Below are positions 58,730-64,000 of a stretch of 64,000 bases of DNA, in pieces. Each line of letters starts with the position of its first letter. The stretch's first letter is position 1. Source of the DNA: Fasciola hepatica (lineage: Eukaryota > Platyhelminthes > Trematoda > Plagiorchiida > Fasciolidae); contig CANUEZ040000168.1 in NCBI GenBank assembly GCA_948099385.1, positions 11,256,001-11,320,000 of the forward strand. The letters are read 5' to 3'. A program made the translations under genes and the position numbers. The notes under the pieces were generated by a model. That model was not told the DNA's origin and did not search any database. It was given only the letters and a program-made list of their open reading frames with translations.

Positions 58730-61345
58730 TAATGACCGCGGTTTCCACTACCCTTGAAAAGTTTGGCATCTCGGATGGACAGCCGTGGGTGGAATCACCA
58801 CCAATCCGTTATCCCATTGACGGCTGTCCCACGGCGATCCTAATACCATTTTGTCTAGAAGCCTCAGCCACCCTATGCATAGCCTCGGCGGCTTTCACCG
58901 CGCCATTCTCTATAGTTACCTTTTTCGTCATTCTGTTTTTTTGTGCGAATCCTCATCTATTTACTGATCCATGTCTAGCTCCTTCAATGTCTCCCCTTCT
59001 TTTCTGTCTCCCAATCCATAACAACAGAGTGGGCATTAGCTGGACACTCCTTGATATCCTTTTGTCTACATTGCCTCATTTTTTACGCTAGGTCCAACCA
59101 CATATAATTCCCTCATCACCTCTGCGATTTTGGACTGGAAAATTCAGTCTCATTTATCTCACTTAGTGTGGCTCAATAACTGAACTCAACACCCAGTTAC
59201 GACGTTACCAATTCTGCCCCACCCTATCCCCAGCTTAGTTTCTTCCGTAATTTCACCCAGAACTTAGTCTTTTCTTCTGTAAAATGACTACTCTGGGTAA
59301 AATACTAACTTTCTTATTGAACGTTTTAGCCACACTTATGCGCTTCCTCTTTCAGTCTCACGTTTCATGGCCTCAACTTGTCTTAGGGATCCGCTGCATC
59401 GATGAGCCCGTGCTTCACTTTTGTTCTTTTTTTCCGTTAACCGTTGATCCTCAGCTGGGCTACACCCAGACTGCGTCTGTCTATCTCAATTCCCTTTCCG
59501 GTTATCTTCAACGCTGGTCAACCACCTCGGACGCTACACCGACCACCTTTCTGGCTCGTGCACCTGGATGATAATGCTGCATGGCCTTCTACCACTCGCT
59601 GTTCCAGTTGGCTCTCTTGTCCAAGTTCCCACAACCTGTCCGGTTGGTCCTGGACCAAATACCCTTATCGTGGGCGCTCAGCCCTCTGTACGACCACCAG
59701 TGAACACTCAAGCCAATCCGAACGGTGAGGGGCGCGGCCAGATCCACCGCTATGGCCGGCGCACACCGGGCATGCAGGCCGTCTGTAACGATATGCGAGC
59801 TCAGTTAGGCTGGTGGATCACACATCCTGTGTTCATTTCTTGAAGTGTTTTTCAGTTTGGGTGTCCAGCGCACGGTCAGCCTCACCCACTAGCACCGGTT
59901 GTGGATTGCACTCTCCAACTCTCCTCGCCCTACCGCATTTATCAGTGTCTGTTGCGGGCCGCTTGCCCCTACTATTCTTCCGCCAAGTTTCGCTCATCTA
60001 TCGTTCTTGTCAGCACTCTTATCACTTTCCTTTTGTGTCGTTCTACCTCTATATGCACACCAATCCTTTCTGCTTTTGTTCCTATCGTGTTTCACAATGG
60101 CAACCCTCACTGCATGATGTCACTCTCGCCCTATCCATTTCACTCTGCCCAGGCCCGAAATATGTTCTTTTCCACCCATTTCGCCCCTGTCGGCTACTAA
60201 TCAGTATTCACTTGATACCTCCATATGCCTATAAAGCTGATTGATTGCATACCTCACTAGCTACAATTCTGCGATATCCTTTTTTGTCCGTCTTATACCC
60301 CACCATTACCTCTCAGACACATCAGTAGCCACGACCAATCCCCATATGAAACTTCACCATTCCAAGCTTTGCATTTTTTACGACCGAATGTATTATCTTT
60401 TTACCACCTCCGTATTTTCCATGTCTGAACCCGTAATTCTTCTGTGGATCGTCCTCTTAGGCGCTGCATCGATTAGCGACCTCTGTTGCAATCCCTTGGC
60501 ACAATGGCCTGTAAGCACGCAACTCTCCACTTCCATTCTCTCAACTCCGAAGCACAACTATTTTTAGTACATTTTTGTTCTATCACAGGCTTTCCCGTCC
60601 GGATTCTTTTCTTCTTCTCGGTCTTCATCCTGTGTCATCTGCAGTGAAATAATCTGATTCACCATCTCCTACCTGTTTTTTTTCTGGTCAACACTCTCGT
60701 CTGTTCGTAAATTGCTCGCCACAAGCATCTTCATTGTGCCTTTCAGGCTGCGCCGCTTTTCCGCGTTCCACTCAGTGTAATGTCACCGTAACGTCATCAC
60801 TCTCACCTACAATTTCAAGCCATGTGATCCTCCACTTCCTTATCTCTCTTCTATGTTTTTCGCTGTTACAACTGATGTATCTTCTTACCGCAGTTCTTCT
60901 GACCTCAAAGGTACCCTTCCCCAGTGAACTTTCACACCTCTTCAACCACCCCGTACTCCCATTTCGCTCTGCGTTCTACAGCCATTTTCGCGGCCATCTT
61001 CTTCTTGCATAATATATGTCCATTTATTAATGCTGCACTCATGCCTGACAGTCACCATATGTCACACCTGCAGTAATCACATTGTTAGAATCACTCTTAC
61101 CTGTTTTCATCGATCCTTTCTATCATGTTCCCTCGCTTATAATCTTCTGCTAACAGCCATCACTTCCGTGCTTCCAAAATTGGTTTGCTTTTGCTGTTGA
61201 TCCCCTATGTTCACCTGTCATAGAAAAATTCATCAGGGTTTATCCGAGTTCATCCCGCACCATTGACTCAACCCTGCCTGTCCCTTCCAACCACTGCTGC
61301 TTCCGTTTTCCATCTCTTTACTGCTATTTGCTCCTGCTGATATGT
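58730..61345 (+). mobile_element. LINE A-like 3' region, second location
   Basis: The block at about 59440-59910 is clearly related to 9160-9600 of LINE A: both start with CCGTTGATCCTCAGCTGGG and share the GC-rich stretch encoding, in one frame, GRGQIHR and VCNDMRAQLGW-like words. Sequence after 59920 is pyrimidine-rich like LINE A 9650-10900 but aligns only weakly by eye. No RT is found upstream, so this is probably a 5'-truncated copy. A GGACAGCCGT hairpin lies at 58777-58829. Confidence 0.65.
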
Positions 61346-62099
61346 ATGCATGCATACATATTTTTGTAAACAAAAAGGAAACTGGGAACCTCCCTATTCC
61401 AGTTTTACCTCCTCGTGGACATCTGACAAGTGGCTACCTGCAACAGAAACAGGCGATTTCCAGACAGGTGAGGTAACAACCATTTCAGCAGCTGACTCAC
61501 CACCAAAACTCGTACTATCTAGTTCTATCGGCAGCGGCAACAGATTCAAGGCGAACAATTCCTCAAGTCGAAACAACAAAATGAGTTATAGGGGTAAAAG
61601 TTCATGGTCGCAAAGGCAGAAGCAAGGGAGGAGTTTTACTTCTGGTCTGACGTAAAACCGGCAACAATATCCGTCTAACAGTAATCGCAGATCGACCAAT
61701 CCGAAGTGGTTAAAGGATTGAAAGGGCTTCTTGAAGCAGCAGCCAAGTACTGTACGATCGCCCGGAACTTTAGACTTTCCGCACAATGAGCAACGGATTT
61801 TCGCCACTTCCAAACCCGGAACAACCGACGGTCGATAAGTGAGGTCCACCAAGCGACGGAAACTTTATTATAATTATTGTGACATCTAGGTATGAAATAA
61901 TAACAAGTCGAAACTTTCCATATCGTACTTGGCTTTGCACTTTCTCAAGCTGGTCATGAGAATAAAACGGAATGGGACGTAGCTGACAAACCGAAGCCAG
62001 ATGTTCAAACGGTCGGTAAAGAGGTGAGAAATTAAGACAGCTAAACACGTAGTTAAGGAATGGGGAAACGGCCACTACAAACGAGCTAAGTGAATTCAG
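61346..62099. other. Unassigned segment before CR1-like RT
   Basis: Short frames at 61350-61655 (+), 61586-61852 (-) and 61770-62075 (-) have no known motif. The plus strand may contain the decayed endonuclease-RT linker of the following element, but no endonuclease motif is recognised. Confidence 0.4.
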
Positions 62100-63590
62100 T
62101 GAACATTGTCCCCAATGTCATCTGCTACGACGCGTCAGCAGCCGTAACAACCTAGACTCCGCTCTCCGATTAAAGTCTAGACAAGGATGTTTTCCCCGAT
62201 AGTTGGAAAAAAGGTAATAACTCCCATTTTCAAGAGAGAAAGTCGTCATCTTCTGGATAGCTACAGACCGATTAGTCCCGCTAACATACATTGCAAGGTC
62301 TTTTACCGCATTCAGGAAACTGACATTCTGGATCATCATAAGGGACATGGACTACTTTTCCCTTCCCTACACGAGTTTTCACCTCACGGATCTTGTATTA
62401 CCAGTATGTTCACTCTGATGGGCAGTCGAGCACAAGTACTTAATGATGGACGGGTATCTAATGCTCTCTTCGTTGATTTTGCAAAAGCCTTCTGTAGGGT
62501 TTCTCATGATCTCCTCTTGTTGAAGTTAAAACAATATGGCTTTCGGTATCGGCTATACTCGGTTATCTGAAGCTTTCTTACAGATCGATCTTTTGCGGTT
62601 AGAATAGGACTATCTCACTCCTCTTTGTCCCCGATCTCTATCGGAATGCCTCAGGGATCAGAAGTTGGCCTCCTCCGTCTTCTTACCTATATGACTGACC
62701 TATCTGACGTCATCTCAGTCAACATGGCAATGTATGAGGAAAATGTGACACTATGGGGATCTGATACCGTAGAGGTGCAAGCGGCCGTGGTTGCAGCAAA
62801 ACTCTGATCTTCATGATAGATCCTGTCAACCAATAAAGGCAACTGTATCTCAGTGACTTTCGGCAGAACTCCCGACCAGCCCTCCTGGATCAATACCAAT
62901 GTTCAAATCCGAAAAGAAGACCGCCACTAGTTGCTGGGATTTTGGCTTCGTAAAAGCCCTTCTTTTTATCTCACCAAGGAAAAGCCTGAAAATCTGGTCT
63001 CCGAATTCCCCGTATGACTGAGAGTTTATTACTTCATATGTAAAAATAGTTTCATCTCCTTTATGGGACATACTTCCGTCTTGTTCTAGTATATAGCAGT
63101 CAAGTTGTACGCACTAGTATTGTGACCGATCGAGACCTGCTGGAACTAGTCCAGAGAAGGGCAACAAAGCCGATGCACGGCCTTCAAAGTACCTCCCACC
63201 CAGCTTGTCTGATCATACTGAATCTCCATCAGCTAGGCGTAAGACAGATACGAGGAGATTTTTTATGCTTCTCATTCTTTAAAGATTTGATAGAACAATT
63301 TTTTACTCGTCCAGGAACAGAAACTCTTCGTAAACGTGGCAAGAAACTGCTCAAACTTCATCCTCACACACTTATACTCCAAAACTTCTCCGCCAGCAAA
63401 GATATACCTTTGGAGAATAACCTTCCACGAAGCGTAATGGGGCATCATCCAAAGCAATCTTTAGGGTTCTTCTTGACCGCCACCTGGGGTTGGGACCTAG
63501 CCCAATTCCAAATAAATCTACCCGTCTGATCAGTGTTGCTTTCGTGTTTTCCTTTCTCTTCTTTCTTTTCTATCAGTCCTATGGGGGAAT
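62100..63590 (+). pseudogene. CR1-like reverse transcriptase fragment
   Basis: RT of a LINE more like the 25.6-28.5 kb copies than LINE A. Blocks: KKVITPIFKRES and LLDSYRPISPANI in 62187-62570, motif A FVDFAKAFCRVSHDL with its Asp, GMPQGSEVGLLRLLTYMTDL after a stop at 62568-62570, and a motif-C region reading YEEN near 62733 where YADD is expected. The C-terminal frame 63122-63529 has the VQRRATKPMHGLQST and GVRQIRGDF blocks and ends in a decayed N-x-W-N-x-LP region. The 3' end is probably near 63590. The copy is inactive. Confidence 0.85.
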
Positions 63591-64000
63591 AATTAAAATC
63601 TGATTTAAAAAAAGCAAAGAAATAAAAAAAATTATTAAGTAAACCAATAAGTTAGATAAAGATAAAAATCAATAACCGGTTAAAGATGAATAAAGGTCAC
63701 GCTACATTCCGTTTTTCTTTTTGAACTTTTGTATCCTCACCCATTTTCCAATTTTTTTCTCCCTCTATCCTCCACCCAAAGGTAGCTAAGGGAAAAAACT
63801 GATTCATATACATACATATATAAAACAGTCAGGAATAAATGGGTATCTATTCGTTTTTTCATTTTCCAATCAATGGCTTCCCCTTTCTCGCGCTTGCCTG
63901 CCATCCTATGTTGCCCAGTTTCATCCAGTTCTGTAGCCCTGTGAAACAAATATGAATACAACATTCGGGCATATTTGGGCTCAAGCCTGGTACCCGCGAA
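63591..64000. other. Unassigned right end
   Basis: A-rich then pyrimidine-rich sequence after the RT fragment, with short A runs at about 63606-63636. No gene or complete element is recognised before the window ends. Confidence 0.4.

Overview
The window is eukaryotic repeat-rich DNA with no recognisable host gene, rRNA, tRNA or bacterial-type operon. Everything that can be identified is a retrotransposon: several CR1/Jockey-type LINEs (apurinic-type endonuclease plus reverse transcriptase, very long 3' regions ending in short tandem repeats) and three BEL/Pao-type LTR elements. This mixture, with heavily decayed and nested copies, fits an invertebrate genome. A flatworm, possibly a diphyllobothriid tapeworm, is my best guess, but that is an inference from repeat style only.

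The dominant structure is a very large imperfect palindrome. A left arm (about 1645-12863) and a right arm (about 13387-28828) are inverted copies around a unique spacer of about 0.5 kb. Paired positions sum to 26250 near the centre, 26229 after a 21-bp indel, and about 30472 at the outer end. Each arm carries a whole LINE (here called LINE A: ORF1, endonuclease, RT, 2-kb 3' region, ATTATC tail), a CR1-like RT fragment at its outer end, and the 3' end of another LINE (family B) at its inner end. The interior is nearly identical between arms. The right arm holds an extra 1.49-kb family-B LINE fragment, and also a 2.7-kb segment missing from the left arm.

Outside the palindrome, in order: a decayed BEL/Pao element (about 28.99-31.95 kb, +), a long decayed LINE B (about 31.96-40.13 kb, +), a truncated LINE C (40.9-42.65 kb, +) meeting tail-to-tail a decayed BEL/Pao element on the minus strand (42.65-46.65 kb), LINE D on the minus strand (46.8-53.7 kb), a better preserved BEL/Pao element (53.7-57.9 kb, +) with integrase and a candidate 3' LTR, LINE A-like fragments (58.1-61.3 kb), and a CR1-like RT fragment (62.1-63.6 kb, +).

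Every element carries stops, frameshifts or changed catalytic residues, so none looks autonomous. The main scientific interest is the palindrome: its identity gradient, its arm-specific insertion and deletion, and the use of the two arms as a relative clock for the LINEs inside it.
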